Origin: Polaribacter sp. Hel1_33_78
GTDB lineage: Bacteria; Bacteroidota; Bacteroidia; Flavobacteriales; Flavobacteriaceae
Direction: 5' to 3'
DNA: 64,000 nt
Assembly: GCF_900106075.1 (NCBI RefSeq)
Contig: NZ_LT629794.1
Span: 1,096,001-1,160,000, forward strand
Shown: positions 43,343 through 52,671 of the stretch, one piece after another
How positions within the stretch are numbered: the stretch's first letter is position 1
Layout: each line of letters starts with the position of its first letter
The notes under the pieces: generated by a model
The model's input: the letters and a program-made list of their open reading frames with translations, nothing else
The model's database searches: none
Told to the model about the DNA's origin: nothing
Position numbers and translations under genes: made by a program

Positions 43343-46261
43343 ATGAAAAAAAGAGTACTGTTATTGTTTTTAATTGCATTTGTTTGCACATTACAATCAC
43401 AAAGAATAGATCCTTTAAGAACTAGAGATTTTGAAGCTCAGGAAATTTGGGTAGACAGTATTATGAATAATATGTCAATTGATGAAAAAATTGGCCAGAT
43501 GTTTATGGTGCAAGCTTATTCTAATTTAGATGAAGAGCATGCAATCTTTATTTCTGAATTGATTACGAAACATCATGTTGGTAATTTGATTTTTATGCAG
43601 GGAACTCCAGAAAAACAGGCTGTTTTAAATAATAGATATCAAGCGCTTTCTAAAGTTCCTTTAATGATTGGTTTTGATGGAGAATGGGGTTTAGATATGC
43701 GTTTAAAAAACACCTACAAGTTTCCTTGGAACATGACTTTGGGTGCAATCAAAAATGATTCTTTAGTAAAGGAATTTGGAGAACATTTAGGGAAACATTG
43801 TAAAAGGTTAGGAATTCATATCAATTTTGCACCGGTTGTAGATGTAAATGTAAATCCAGAAAATCCGATTATTGGCAATCGCTCTTTTGGAGAGAGTAAA
43901 GAGAATGTTACGCAAAAAGCAATTGCTTTTACCCATGGAATGCAAAAGTATGGAGTGATGGCAAATGCAAAACATTTTCCTGGTCATGGTGATACAGCAG
44001 CAGATTCTCATCACACATTACCACTTTTAAATTTTGACAAAGCACGTTTAGATTCTATTGAATTGTACCCTTACAGTAAAGTTTTTGACGCTGGTATTGG
44101 CAGTGTAATGACAGCACATTTAAATATACCAAGTTTAGAACCGAATGGAACATTACCTACATCACTTTCAAAAAATGTAGTTACAAATCTATTGCAACAA
44201 GAGTTGGGTTTTAATGGGCTGATTATTACTGATGGTTTAAATATGAAAGGGGCTACAAATTATGCGACATCAGCAGAAATTAATTTATCAGCAATTCAAG
44301 CAGGTAATGATTTGCTTTTAATTCCGCAAAATGTGCCTGCGAGTATAAGAATTATAAAACAAGCTCTTGCGCTTAAAACGCTATCAGAAGAGAGAATCAA
44401 TAAATCTGTTCGTAAGATCTTGAAAGCAAAATATTGGATGGGTTTAAATAATTATAAACCTATAGAAATTTCAGGCTTGCAGGAAGATTTAAACACTATT
44501 GAAGATGAATTGCTTCATAGAAAATTGTTGAAAAATGCAATTACTTTGATAAAAGATTCAGATCAAAATATTCCTCTAGGAAACTTAGAATATAAGAAGA
44601 TTGCTTATGTGAAATTAGGGGATGATTCTGGAGATCATTTCGTAAATATGTTAAAAAATTACACGAAAGTGGAAGTGATAAGTGATAACAATTTAGATGG
44701 ATTATTAACAAAATTGAAATCCTATAATCAAGTAATTATTGGTTTTCATAAATCAAACAAGCATCCTTGGAAGAGCTATAGATTTAAAAATAAAGAATTA
44801 GTTTGGTTACAAGAAATTGCAAGAAACAAAAAAGTTATTCTAGATGTATTTGCAAGTCCTTACAGTCTGTTACAAGTAAAAACATTTGTCAATATAGAAG
44901 CTATAATCGTATCGTATCAAAACAGTAAATTAGCACAAGAACTTTCTGCACAAATGATTTTTGGAGCTTTTAAAGCTCAAGGAAAATTACCTGTTTCTAT
45001 AGGTGAAGAATTTAAAGTAGGTCATGGTTTACAATCTTATAGTTTAAGTAGATTGGAATATACAATTCCAGAAGAAGCTCAAGTATCCTCAAAAAAATTA
45101 GCCTTAATAGATAAATTAGCTGATACTATTTTAGAAGAAAAAATGGCTCCAGGTTTTCAGGTTTTAGTTGCAAGAAAAGGTAAAGTTATTTTTCAAAAAA
45201 GTTACGGATATCATACTGCAAATGAAGTTAGAAAAGTTAGAAATTCGGATATGTATGATCTTGCATCTCTTACTAAAATTTTAGCTTCTTTACCATTGAT
45301 AATGAAAGCTGAAGAAGAACAAAAAATAAGGCTATCTGCCAGTCTACAAGATATTTTACCAAGTTTTAAAAACAGCAACAAAGGGGCAGTTTCGGTAAAG
45401 GAAATCCTTTCTCATTATGGAAGATTAAAGGCTTGGATTCCTTTTTACAAAGGTGCTCAAGACAGTTTTTCAGGTAAAAATTCATCTAAATTTTATAGAA
45501 AAAAAAGAAACTCAAAGTTTAATATAGAGGTTGCTGAAAATTTATATATCAGTAAATTTTATAAAGATAGTATTTATAAGTATATAAGAGAAGCAGATCA
45601 GAGAGAGAAAAACGGCTATAAATATAGTGATTTAGGGTATTATTTATTCAAGGAAGCGCTAGAAAACACTTACCATAAACCATTAAATAAATTAGTTAAT
45701 CAAAAATTTTACAATTCTTTGGGAGCAAATAGAATGACCTATTTACCTCTTGCTAAGTTTAATAAATCGGAGATTGTACCTTCAGAAAAGGACGATTATT
45801 TTCGAAATCAATTACTACATGGTCATGTGCATGATATGGGGGCGGCAATGTTAGGCGGAGTAGGGGGGCATGCGGGTTTGTTTGCTAATGCAAATGATGT
45901 CGCAAAAATTATGCAAATGTACTTGCAGAAAGGGTTTTATGGTGGAAGGCGATATTTAAAACCAGAAACTATAGGTAAATTTAATACACGTTATTTTTCG
46001 GAGAAAAAAGTACGCAGAGGTTTAGGTTTTGATAAACCTCAATTAAACCCGAAAGTAAAAGCAACTTGTGGTTGTGTCTCTGATGAAAGTTTTGGTCATT
46101 CGGGATTTACAGGTACTTATACTTGGGCAGATCCTAAAAGCGAAATTGTTTATGTTTTTCTATCGAACAGGGTATATCCTCACATGAACAATACAGGTTT
46201 AATTAAAACGAACATGCGTACTAAAATTCAACAAGTCATTCAAGATGCGATAATAGATTAG
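43343..46261 (+). CDS. GH3 beta-N-acetylhexosaminidase fused to a class C beta-lactamase-like domain
   Basis: A 972-aa exported protein (signal peptide RVLLLFLIAFVCTLQSQ). Residues 35-370 are a GH3 domain with NAKHFPGHGDTAADSHHTLP (substrate-binding Lys/His) and nucleophile D297 in LIITDGLNMKGA. A C-terminal GH3 Rossmann-like domain follows (about 390-570). Residues 590-970 are a serine-hydrolase of the beta-lactamase/DD-peptidase fold with Ser642 in SLTK, YSDLGYY and a GHSGFTG motif near the C-terminus. It probably hydrolyses muropeptides at the envelope: the GH3 part cleaves GlcNAc and the other acts on peptides or esters. Confidence 0.9.
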   Translation: MKKRVLLLFLIAFVCTLQSQRIDPLRTRDFEAQEIWVDSIMNNMSIDEKIGQMFMVQAYSNLDEEHAIFISELITKHHVGNLIFMQGTPEKQAVLNNRYQALSKVPLMIGFDGEWGLDMRLKNTYKFPWNMTLGAIKNDSLVKEFGEHLGKHCKRLGIHINFAPVVDVNVNPENPIIGNRSFGESKENVTQKAIAFTHGMQKYGVMANAKHFPGHGDTAADSHHTLPLLNFDKARLDSIELYPYSKVFDAGIGSVMTAHLNIPSLEPNGTLPTSLSKNVVTNLLQQELGFNGLIITDGLNMKGATNYATSAEINLSAIQAGNDLLLIPQNVPASIRIIKQALALKTLSEERINKSVRKILKAKYWMGLNNYKPIEISGLQEDLNTIEDELLHRKLLKNAITLIKDSDQNIPLGNLEYKKIAYVKLGDDSGDHFVNMLKNYTKVEVISDNNLDGLLTKLKSYNQVIIGFHKSNKHPWKSYRFKNKELVWLQEIARNKKVILDVFASPYSLLQVKTFVNIEAIIVSYQNSKLAQELSAQMIFGAFKAQGKLPVSIGEEFKVGHGLQSYSLSRLEYTIPEEAQVSSKKLALIDKLADTILEEKMAPGFQVLVARKGKVIFQKSYGYHTANEVRKVRNSDMYDLASLTKILASLPLIMKAEEEQKIRLSASLQDILPSFKNSNKGAVSVKEILSHYGRLKAWIPFYKGAQDSFSGKNSSKFYRKKRNSKFNIEVAENLYISKFYKDSIYKYIREADQREKNGYKYSDLGYYLFKEALENTYHKPLNKLVNQKFYNSLGANRMTYLPLAKFNKSEIVPSEKDDYFRNQLLHGHVHDMGAAMLGGVGGHAGLFANANDVAKIMQMYLQKGFYGGRRYLKPETIGKFNTRYFSEKKVRRGLGFDKPQLNPKVKATCGCVSDESFGHSGFTGTYTWADPKSEIVYVFLSNRVYPHMNNTGLIKTNMRTKIQQVIQDAIID

Positions 46262-46262
46262 A

Positions 46263-46293
46263 AGCTGCTTCCTATTTATTAGCAGCTCTTTTT
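46263..46293 (+). terminator. Terminator after the GH3 fusion gene
   Basis: AGCTGCT / AGCAGCT 7-bp stem with a 10-nt loop and a short T tail, immediately past the stop codon. Confidence 0.6.
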
Positions 46294-46380
46294 AGATCGT
46301 CTTTTTTTTTTGTCAAAACTATGATTGGCGTATTTTTAGAATTAAATTGCTGCATAAGATTCTTTAAGAGCCATTTTTAT

Positions 46381-47433
46381 TTAAGTGTTTTCTGTATTTG
46401 TTTCTGAAAATTTTGAGTAAACAAAGACTATGACTATGGAAGTGAATAAGTAACAAGTAGCAATTTTCCAATCAAAAAATAGATATATAATCCAAGTTTG
46501 TAAAACATAAAAAAAAGGAAAAGCAAACAAGCTAAATGTGAATCTAAAAGTATCTATAAACTCAATTTCATCAATTTTTTTAGAAGCTTTTCTCCAAATA
46601 AAAAAAGGGATTAAACTATTTAAAATAATGATATAATACAAAGGTTGTAAGAAGTTTACATGTTTCTTTTTTTGTTTTGGATAATTTCCAGATTCAATAA
46701 TTTTATTAATTGAATCAACATTTGTAAAATCAACATTTAAGCTGTTTAACTTGGCCAAAATTGAGCAGTATTTTTCATCATCAGGAATATGAACACTTAA
46801 TTTTTTTAGTTGCTTGCTAACCTCATCTTTTAAATTATTGATGGAAGAAGTCATTTCATTTGATTTATAAAATGTTTTAACTGCAATAGGTTTGCCAAAA
46901 ACAATAGCTACCTTTGAGGGATAAAAAGAAGTATTTTGATAGGTAAGTCCAACTGGAATTACGCTTATTTTTAAATCAGGATATTTATCTAAAGCACCAA
47001 AAACAATCCTTGTAAATCCTTTACTTAAATTTCTAATAGTTCTTTTTCTATTATGACTTGCTTCAGGATAAATCAGTAAAGTTTCTCCTCTTTTAAAAAT
47101 CTCAAAACAGTTTTCAAAAACTTCTTTATTTTTTGCCATTTGACTCGATCCATCTCTAATTCTGTAAATGGGTATTAAGTTTAAACTTTCCAAAAACTTC
47201 TTAATAAAGGGCTTTTTAAAAGCCGCAGCTCTGACTAAATAATGACTTTCTCTTCGACAATTTGTAGTTACGATTAAAGGATCTATTAATCCATTAGGAT
47301 GATTTGCGCAAAACAAAATAGCTCCTTTTTTAGGAATATTTTTTTCACCAGAAACCAATATTCTTTTGCTGTAAAAGAACAAACCTATTTTTACTAAAAA
47401 TCTAAATAAGTTGTACCAAGTTTTTTGTATCAT
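46381..47433 (-). CDS. Lysophospholipid acyltransferase family protein (PlsC-like)
   Basis: About 350 residues from M(47433)IQKTWYN; the longer frame runs into the BASS transporter gene. The active-site motif is NHPNGLIDPL, with EASHNR later and a long tail holding three hydrophobic helices (about 255-345). It transfers acyl chains to glycerol phosphates or lysolipids in the inner membrane. It starts 5 nt downstream of the transporter gene stop, so likely cotranscribed. Confidence 0.88.
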   Translation of the reverse strand: MIQKTWYNLFRFLVKIGLFFYSKRILVSGEKNIPKKGAILFCANHPNGLIDPLIVTTNCRRESHYLVRAAAFKKPFIKKFLESLNLIPIYRIRDGSSQMAKNKEVFENCFEIFKRGETLLIYPEASHNRKRTIRNLSKGFTRIVFGALDKYPDLKISVIPVGLTYQNTSFYPSKVAIVFGKPIAVKTFYKSNEMTSSINNLKDEVSKQLKKLSVHIPDDEKYCSILAKLNSLNVDFTNVDSINKIIESGNYPKQKKKHVNFLQPLYYIIILNSLIPFFIWRKASKKIDEIEFIDTFRFTFSLFAFPFFYVLQTWIIYLFFDWKIATCYLFTSIVIVFVYSKFSETNTENT

Positions 47434-47438
47434 CTTAA

Positions 47439-48383
47439 TTATATATTCTTTTTTCTTCCCCAAAAAGTAGCCAACGCCATTCCTGAAAACACATCCCAAA
47501 TTCCCCAAAAAGCAGCTAGTAAAGCCATTCCTCCTAAACCATCGAAAAATCCGAAAATTAAAAGCAATCCTAAACCTCCATTCTGAATGCCTGTTTCCAT
47601 AGAAATTGTTTTACAATCCTGTTGTTTTAATCCAAAACTTTTGGCTGTATAAAAACCAAGAATAAAAGCAAAAATATTATGAAAGATAACCAAGAACATC
47701 ACATGGTGAATGTAGCTTACAAACACATCTAAGTTTTGAGAAAAAGCTACAAAAATAAGCACAATGAAAACAGTCATAGAAAGAGGTTTTAATATTTTTT
47801 CTATTTTAATTGCTATTTCTGAATGGTAATGTTTAATAACCATTCCTAGAATTAATGGAATTCCTAAAATCAAAGAAACTAGTTTGAGTAGGTCTACCCA
47901 ATTTAATTCAACTGTTTTTAAAATTTCATTTGTAGGCTCGTACATACTGCCCCAAAATTGTAAATTAAAAGGAGTCATAAAAATACAAATCAATGTTGCG
48001 AAAGCTGTTAAACTAACAGAGAGGGCGGCATTACCTCCCGCCATTTTACTAAAAAAATTTGATACATTTCCTCCGGGACAAGCCGCAATCATCATCATTC
48101 CTAATGCAAAACTTGGATGAGGTTCTATAATTAAAATTGCAAAAAAAGTGACTGCTGGTAATAAAATAAATTGTGATAGCACGCCTACAAAAACTATTTT
48201 CGGATTTTTAAAAAGACGACTAAAATCATCAATTCGAATACCTAAAGCAACACCAAACATAATGACTGCAATTGCAATATTTAATATCCATAAACCCTCT
48301 GAATCGAAGTTTATTTTAATGTCATCAATATTAATTGTTGTATCCGTTAGTAAAAACATATTTTTATTTTCTATAGGCACCAA
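47439..48383 (-). CDS. BASS-family (bile acid:sodium symporter-like) transporter
   Basis: A 314-aa protein with about nine hydrophobic helices. Family motifs include GVALGIRIDDFSRLFKNP, AACPGGNVSNFFSKMAGGNAAL and the conserved METGIQNGGLGLLL. It likely moves an organic anion or small acid with sodium; substrate unknown. Start may instead be ATG 48359 (MFLLTDTT). Confidence 0.88.
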   Translation of the reverse strand: MVPIENKNMFLLTDTTINIDDIKINFDSEGLWILNIAIAVIMFGVALGIRIDDFSRLFKNPKIVFVGVLSQFILLPAVTFFAILIIEPHPSFALGMMMIAACPGGNVSNFFSKMAGGNAALSVSLTAFATLICIFMTPFNLQFWGSMYEPTNEILKTVELNWVDLLKLVSLILGIPLILGMVIKHYHSEIAIKIEKILKPLSMTVFIVLIFVAFSQNLDVFVSYIHHVMFLVIFHNIFAFILGFYTAKSFGLKQQDCKTISMETGIQNGGLGLLLIFGFFDGLGGMALLAAFWGIWDVFSGMALATFWGRKKNI

Positions 48384-48434
48384 GTTGCATGTTTTTTTGA
48401 GAGACTTTAAGGGTAAGTTATTTAAAGATATTCT

Positions 48435-49076
48435 CTAATTTAAAAAAGCATATGAAATAATATTTACACCCATTTTCAATGCTTTTTCGCGTAATTCTTT
48501 TGGGTTATTGTGTATTATTTCATCTTCCCAACCATCACTTAAATCTGTTTCGTAATCGTAAAAAACAACTAATCTTCCTTCATAAAACAACCCAAAACCT
48601 TGTGCAGGCTTTTTATCATGTTCATGTATTTTTGGCATTCCTTCAGGGAATTTAAAAGTCTGATTATAAATTGCGTGATTACTAGGAATCTCTTTAAAAT
48701 CTAACTTAGGGAATACTTTTTTGAGCTCTCTCCGTATAAATTTGTCTAAACCATAATTGTCAGAAATGTGCAAAAATCCTCCAGAAATTAAATAGTTTTT
48801 TAAATTAATTGCTTCTTCATCAGAAAAGAAAACATTTCCATGACCAGTCATAAATATTAGTGGAAAATTATAAAGATCTTCACTGCCAATAGTTACAGAT
48901 TGTGGATTTTTAGAAATAGTAGTTTTAATAGTTTTATTTGTAAACTCCACTAAATTAGGAATTGCTGTAGGGTTAGCATACCAATCTCCGCCACCATTAT
49001 ATTTTAAGACAGCAACATCTTGTGCATAGGTCGATAAAGAGATTAAAAGAATAAGTAGTGTTATAAACTGCTTCAT
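48435..49076 (-). CDS. DUF4159-domain exported protein
   Basis: A 213-aa secreted protein (signal peptide ITLLILLISLSTYAQ). The DUF4159 signature runs AVLKYNGGGDWYANPTAIPN, then FPLIFMTGHGNVFFSDEEA and HISDNYGLDKFIRREL, resembling a glutamine-amidotransferase-like flavodoxin fold. In related bacteria this domain sits near ATPase/von Willebrand operons, but the function is not established. Confidence 0.88.
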   Translation of the reverse strand: MKQFITLLILLISLSTYAQDVAVLKYNGGGDWYANPTAIPNLVEFTNKTIKTTISKNPQSVTIGSEDLYNFPLIFMTGHGNVFFSDEEAINLKNYLISGGFLHISDNYGLDKFIRRELKKVFPKLDFKEIPSNHAIYNQTFKFPEGMPKIHEHDKKPAQGFGLFYEGRLVVFYDYETDLSDGWEDEIIHNNPKELREKALKMGVNIISYAFLN

Positions 49077-49121
49077 AGATTATTCAATAAATGAATTTAA
49101 AGCAAGATACTAAAAATGATG

Positions 49122-49829
49122 TTACTGATTTATAAAAGATACATTTTGTACAGCAACCAAAGCAGCCGTCTCAGTGCGTAATCTACTTTCCCCTAAAGAA
49201 ATAGGAATCATGTTTTTTGTTAAACATTTTTTTATTTCTTCGGATGAAAAATCACCTTCAGGACCAATTAAAATAGTGATTTTTTCTACCGGATTTAAAA
49301 CAGTATTCAGTAATTTTTTATGGTCATCTTCACAATGCGCAATGCATACTTTTCCATCAAAATCTTGAAGGATAAACTCATTAAACTTTATCGGAGGATT
49401 TAATTTTGGAATTGTAAATTTTAGTGATTGTTTCATAGCAGATTGAATAATCTTCTTGTAACGCTCAATTTTTATAATCCTTCTTTCTGAATTATGACAA
49501 ATAATCGGCGTAATTTCATCAATACCAATTTCTGTTGCTTTTTCTAAAAACCATTCCATTCGGTCATTTAATTTCGTAGGAGCGATTGCTATGTGAACAT
49601 AGTAATTCCACGGTTTTGGTCTCTCTTTTGAAGAAACAATTTCTGCAATACATTTCTTATCACTCGCAAAACTAATTTTAGCATCAAATAGAAAACCTTT
49701 TCCGTTTGTGATTTTTAAGACATCATTTTCTTTTTTGCGTAAAACACGCACAATATGTTTACTTTCAATTTTATCAAAAGTAACTTGAGTAGTTTTAGAA
49801 GAAATTTCAGAATTATAAAATAGTTGCAT
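49122..49829 (-). CDS. rsmE: 16S rRNA (uracil1498-N3)-methyltransferase
   Basis: A 235-aa SPOUT methyltransferase. N-terminal PUA-like domain (about 1-70, HIVRVLRKKENDVLKITNGK), knot motifs LIGPEGDFSSEE and LGESRLRTETAALVAV complete the SAM site. It methylates U1498 of 16S rRNA. Length and motifs are typical. Confidence 0.95.
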   Translation of the reverse strand: MQLFYNSEISSKTTQVTFDKIESKHIVRVLRKKENDVLKITNGKGFLFDAKISFASDKKCIAEIVSSKERPKPWNYYVHIAIAPTKLNDRMEWFLEKATEIGIDEITPIICHNSERRIIKIERYKKIIQSAMKQSLKFTIPKLNPPIKFNEFILQDFDGKVCIAHCEDDHKKLLNTVLNPVEKITILIGPEGDFSSEEIKKCLTKNMIPISLGESRLRTETAALVAVQNVSFINQ

Positions 49830-49880
49830 TTTTTTTATTTTTCAGATTTTCAAATTTATTATTATCAACTCACAATTGAA

Positions 49881-51002
49881 TTACAGAATCCTCTTTTTAT
49901 AGGTTCGCCGTCGTTTATGTGTTATTGGAGCAAATTTTTCCCATAATTTATTGATAGCTTCATTGTCTTCTAATTCAGGAGTTCTTATACAATTATTGAT
50001 TCCCAATGGCCCAAATGTTTTTGTGTATTGATCAAAAATTATGGCGTGTACACCTTTATTTTGATAATCTGGATGCACTCCAATTAAATAAAAAGTAACA
50101 TCTTTTGAATATTTTCTTGCTTTTAATAAATGAAATAAACCAAAAGGAAATAACTTGCCTTTTGCCTTTTGCAGAGCTTCAGAAAATGAAGGCATAACAA
50201 TAGCGAAAGCCACCAGCTTATTCTGCTCATTGACCACAAATTTTATATATTCTGGATTTATAAAAGAAATATATTTCTTTTTAAAAAAAGCAATCTGACT
50301 TTCAGAAATGGGCACAAAAGTTGATAATTTAGAGTAAGCTGCACTAAAAACTTCAAACATTTCATCTACATAGGGCATAATCTCTTTTGTTTTTGTAAAG
50401 TCTAATGCCGTAAGTTTAAACCGTGTTTTGATAATGTTACTTATTCTATTAAAATAAGCACTATCTACGTTTTTGAACTTGAATTTATTCTCTAAATATT
50501 CTTTTTCTTTTACAAAACCTAATTGTTCTAAGTGGTCTTTATAATAAGGATGATTATACCAAGTAATCATCGTTCCCAAATGATCAAAACCTTCAGTTAA
50601 AACTCCAGTTTTGTCAAGATTATTAAAACCTACTGGCCCTTCAATATACTCAAGATTATTTTTAACCCCAATTTTTTTGACTCTATTTATTAGTGCTTTT
50701 GTAACTTCTATATCATCTATGGTATCAAACCATCCAAAACGCATTTTTTTAATTTGTTGCTTTTCAACTTCAAACCAATTAATAATCGCAACAATTCTAC
50801 CAACAATTTTCTTATTTCTGATGGCTACAAAAAATTGAGCTTCGGCATTTTCAAACACAGGGTTTTTTTCTGAGTCAAAATTATCAACTTCGTCTTTTAT
50901 AATTGGAGGTACCCAGTATTTGTTATCTTTATACAGTGAAAAAGGAAAAATGACAAACTCTTTCATTTCCTTTTTTGTAGTAATTTTTTTAAGTGTAATC
51001 AT
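49881..51002 (-). CDS. GNAT-like acyltransferase (YghO-type) of unknown substrate
   Basis: A 373-aa protein. A GNAT-like region is visible near the N-terminus (NAEAQFFVAIRNKKIVGRI) and a second at the C-terminus (LIGVHPDYQNKGVHAIIFDQ), consistent with duplicated acetyltransferase folds. EYIEGPVGFNNLDKTGVLTEGF is a family signature. Homologues are sometimes mislabelled GTP cyclohydrolase; no such motif exists here. Substrate unknown. Confidence 0.75.
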   Translation of the reverse strand: MITLKKITTKKEMKEFVIFPFSLYKDNKYWVPPIIKDEVDNFDSEKNPVFENAEAQFFVAIRNKKIVGRIVAIINWFEVEKQQIKKMRFGWFDTIDDIEVTKALINRVKKIGVKNNLEYIEGPVGFNNLDKTGVLTEGFDHLGTMITWYNHPYYKDHLEQLGFVKEKEYLENKFKFKNVDSAYFNRISNIIKTRFKLTALDFTKTKEIMPYVDEMFEVFSAAYSKLSTFVPISESQIAFFKKKYISFINPEYIKFVVNEQNKLVAFAIVMPSFSEALQKAKGKLFPFGLFHLLKARKYSKDVTFYLIGVHPDYQNKGVHAIIFDQYTKTFGPLGINNCIRTPELEDNEAINKLWEKFAPITHKRRRTYKKRIL

Positions 51003-51020
51003 GAAACAAAAGTAGTATTT

Positions 51021-52169
51021 CTAGTGGTCATCTTTTTTTACTTCTTTTTCTAATTCTTTAATTTCTCTTTCAAGCTTTTCAATTTCGGTTTCTTCTTTCC
51101 TCTTTTTCTTGCCAAATAGTCCAAATAAACCTCTTTTTTTGTTTTTAGTGATTTTTTTTGTTCTAGTTCTGCTAGGCCTTTTTCTTATTGTTTTTGTATT
51201 TTTCTTCCTTTCAAGAAAGCTAAAAATCCTTCTAAAAAAACTTTTTTGATTATTATATTTTGTTTTCGGAGTACCTTTTAGAGTTAAATTAGATTCTTGT
51301 AAATCAACAAATGAATCTTTATGTTTATTTATTCTGTAAGAAATACCTAAACTACCATATGTCCCCTCAGCTTTACCTTCAAAAAGTATTCTTACAGAAG
51401 TATTTATTTGAAAATCTCTATTAATCAAATAGGCTAAACCAGCAGCTAGATTTGTGTTGTTTTGATATTTTTGTAATACTGTTTGGTTTTCAAAAAAGCC
51501 AGACCATTTGTCACTAAAATTTTGTGTAGCCGTAATTATATATGAAAATTCGGAGAAATCAGTCCCAATTTTGTCGTAGTATAAATTAGTAATAATATTA
51601 AAATCATTACTCAAATTATTTTGTAATAAGATTCCTATTTTAGGCGACATATTTCCTGTTTTATATATGTCGTTTACCATATCTGTATTTACTCCTGCAT
51701 AAATTGCTACAGAGGGAATTAACCTATTTCGATCAAAGGCATGTCTTTTTTTCCAGCTTCTAACTTCTTTACTTTTATCTTTATACTCTTTTTGAAAAAC
51801 TAAATATTTTGCACCTATAGTAATTTTTTGAAATCCTGTTGAAAAATAAGAAGAAGTAAAAATGTTTTTAAATGCAATTTTATCTCTTTGATAACTCACC
51901 TGAGCATTTAGTTCTAATTTTTCGGATAAGAGACTAGTTCTAAAAAGCATATCAAATCCAAAAGATTGTGGAATAGAAAAAGTAGGCTCTATAGATGTAT
52001 TTCTTAAAAATAAATTACCTTCAAATTGATAAATGCCTCTTCCAACACTATAAGGACTCTCAGAGAAACCAGGTTTGTTAGAATTTATAACATCCGTATA
52101 TTGACTGTAAGCAGACGAATAACCAAGTAGAAAGAATAAACAAGAAAGTTTCAGTAGATGGTTTTTCAT
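51021..52169 (-). CDS. Outer-membrane beta-barrel transporter-like protein with basic tail
   Basis: About 382 residues from M(52169)KNHLLKL, giving a standard signal peptide (CLFFLLGYSSAYSQ). Residues 20-300 alternate like barrel strands (INSNKPGFSESPYSVGRGIY at the start), resembling the phenol-degradation meta-pathway (MetA) transporter family. The C-terminus after about 300 is intensely charged (RKRPSRTRTKKITKNKKR, then EEEIEKLEREIKELEKE), ending in a coiled-coil. Function unknown. Confidence 0.7.
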   Translation of the reverse strand: MKNHLLKLSCLFFLLGYSSAYSQYTDVINSNKPGFSESPYSVGRGIYQFEGNLFLRNTSIEPTFSIPQSFGFDMLFRTSLLSEKLELNAQVSYQRDKIAFKNIFTSSYFSTGFQKITIGAKYLVFQKEYKDKSKEVRSWKKRHAFDRNRLIPSVAIYAGVNTDMVNDIYKTGNMSPKIGILLQNNLSNDFNIITNLYYDKIGTDFSEFSYIITATQNFSDKWSGFFENQTVLQKYQNNTNLAAGLAYLINRDFQINTSVRILFEGKAEGTYGSLGISYRINKHKDSFVDLQESNLTLKGTPKTKYNNQKSFFRRIFSFLERKKNTKTIRKRPSRTRTKKITKNKKRGLFGLFGKKKRKEETEIEKLEREIKELEKEVKKDDH

Positions 52170-52341
52170 TAGCCCAAAAAAGCGTTTAAATTTAAAATTG
52201 ATTTGTGAAACAAACATAGAACAAAATTGCTGTTCTTAAAAGCATTGAGTACTTTTTTACTTTTGTTAAAATTTTATAGTTTGTTAACGCTGCAATTGTT
52301 GTCAAATTGTTATTTTTGATTGATTTTTAAAATTATTGAAA

Positions 52342-52587
52342 TTGAAAACATTATTTATTATTCTTCTAGTTTATTTAGGCTTTAAGTATTTAATACGGTT
52401 GTTTGGTCCTTTTTTAGTAAAAAAAGCAGCAGAGACTATAAAGAAAAAGACCGAGCAACAATATAATAGTCAGCAGCCTAAAAGTACTGTTAAGGAAGGC
52501 GAAACAACTATAGATAAAGCACCAAAAAGCAACCAACAAGGTAAAAATTCTGTTGGAGAATATGTGGATTTTGAAGAAATAGATTAA
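52342..52587 (+). CDS. DUF4834-family small membrane protein
   Basis: About 81 residues. No ATG is available; TTG at 52342 (MKTLFIILLVYLGFKYL) fits family starts better than TTG 52336. One hydrophobic helix (about 3-25) precedes a charged tail ending SVGEYVDFEEID. Conserved in Flavobacteriia upstream of the YfhO gene; function unknown. Confidence 0.8.
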   Translation: MKTLFIILLVYLGFKYLIRLFGPFLVKKAAETIKKKTEQQYNSQQPKSTVKEGETTIDKAPKSNQQGKNSVGEYVDFEEID

Positions 52588-52671
52588 TCTTTAAGCGGTG
52601 TTTACTGTAAATTCTAGGTACTTTTTTAATTGAATGCAATCAAATTTAATTTTTAAATCTAACTTCGTAAA

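Noticed and set aside
47434..47508. N-terminal extension of the acyltransferase
   Set aside because: It would overlap the BASS transporter gene by 70 nt and lacks conservation features; ATG 47433 is the natural start.
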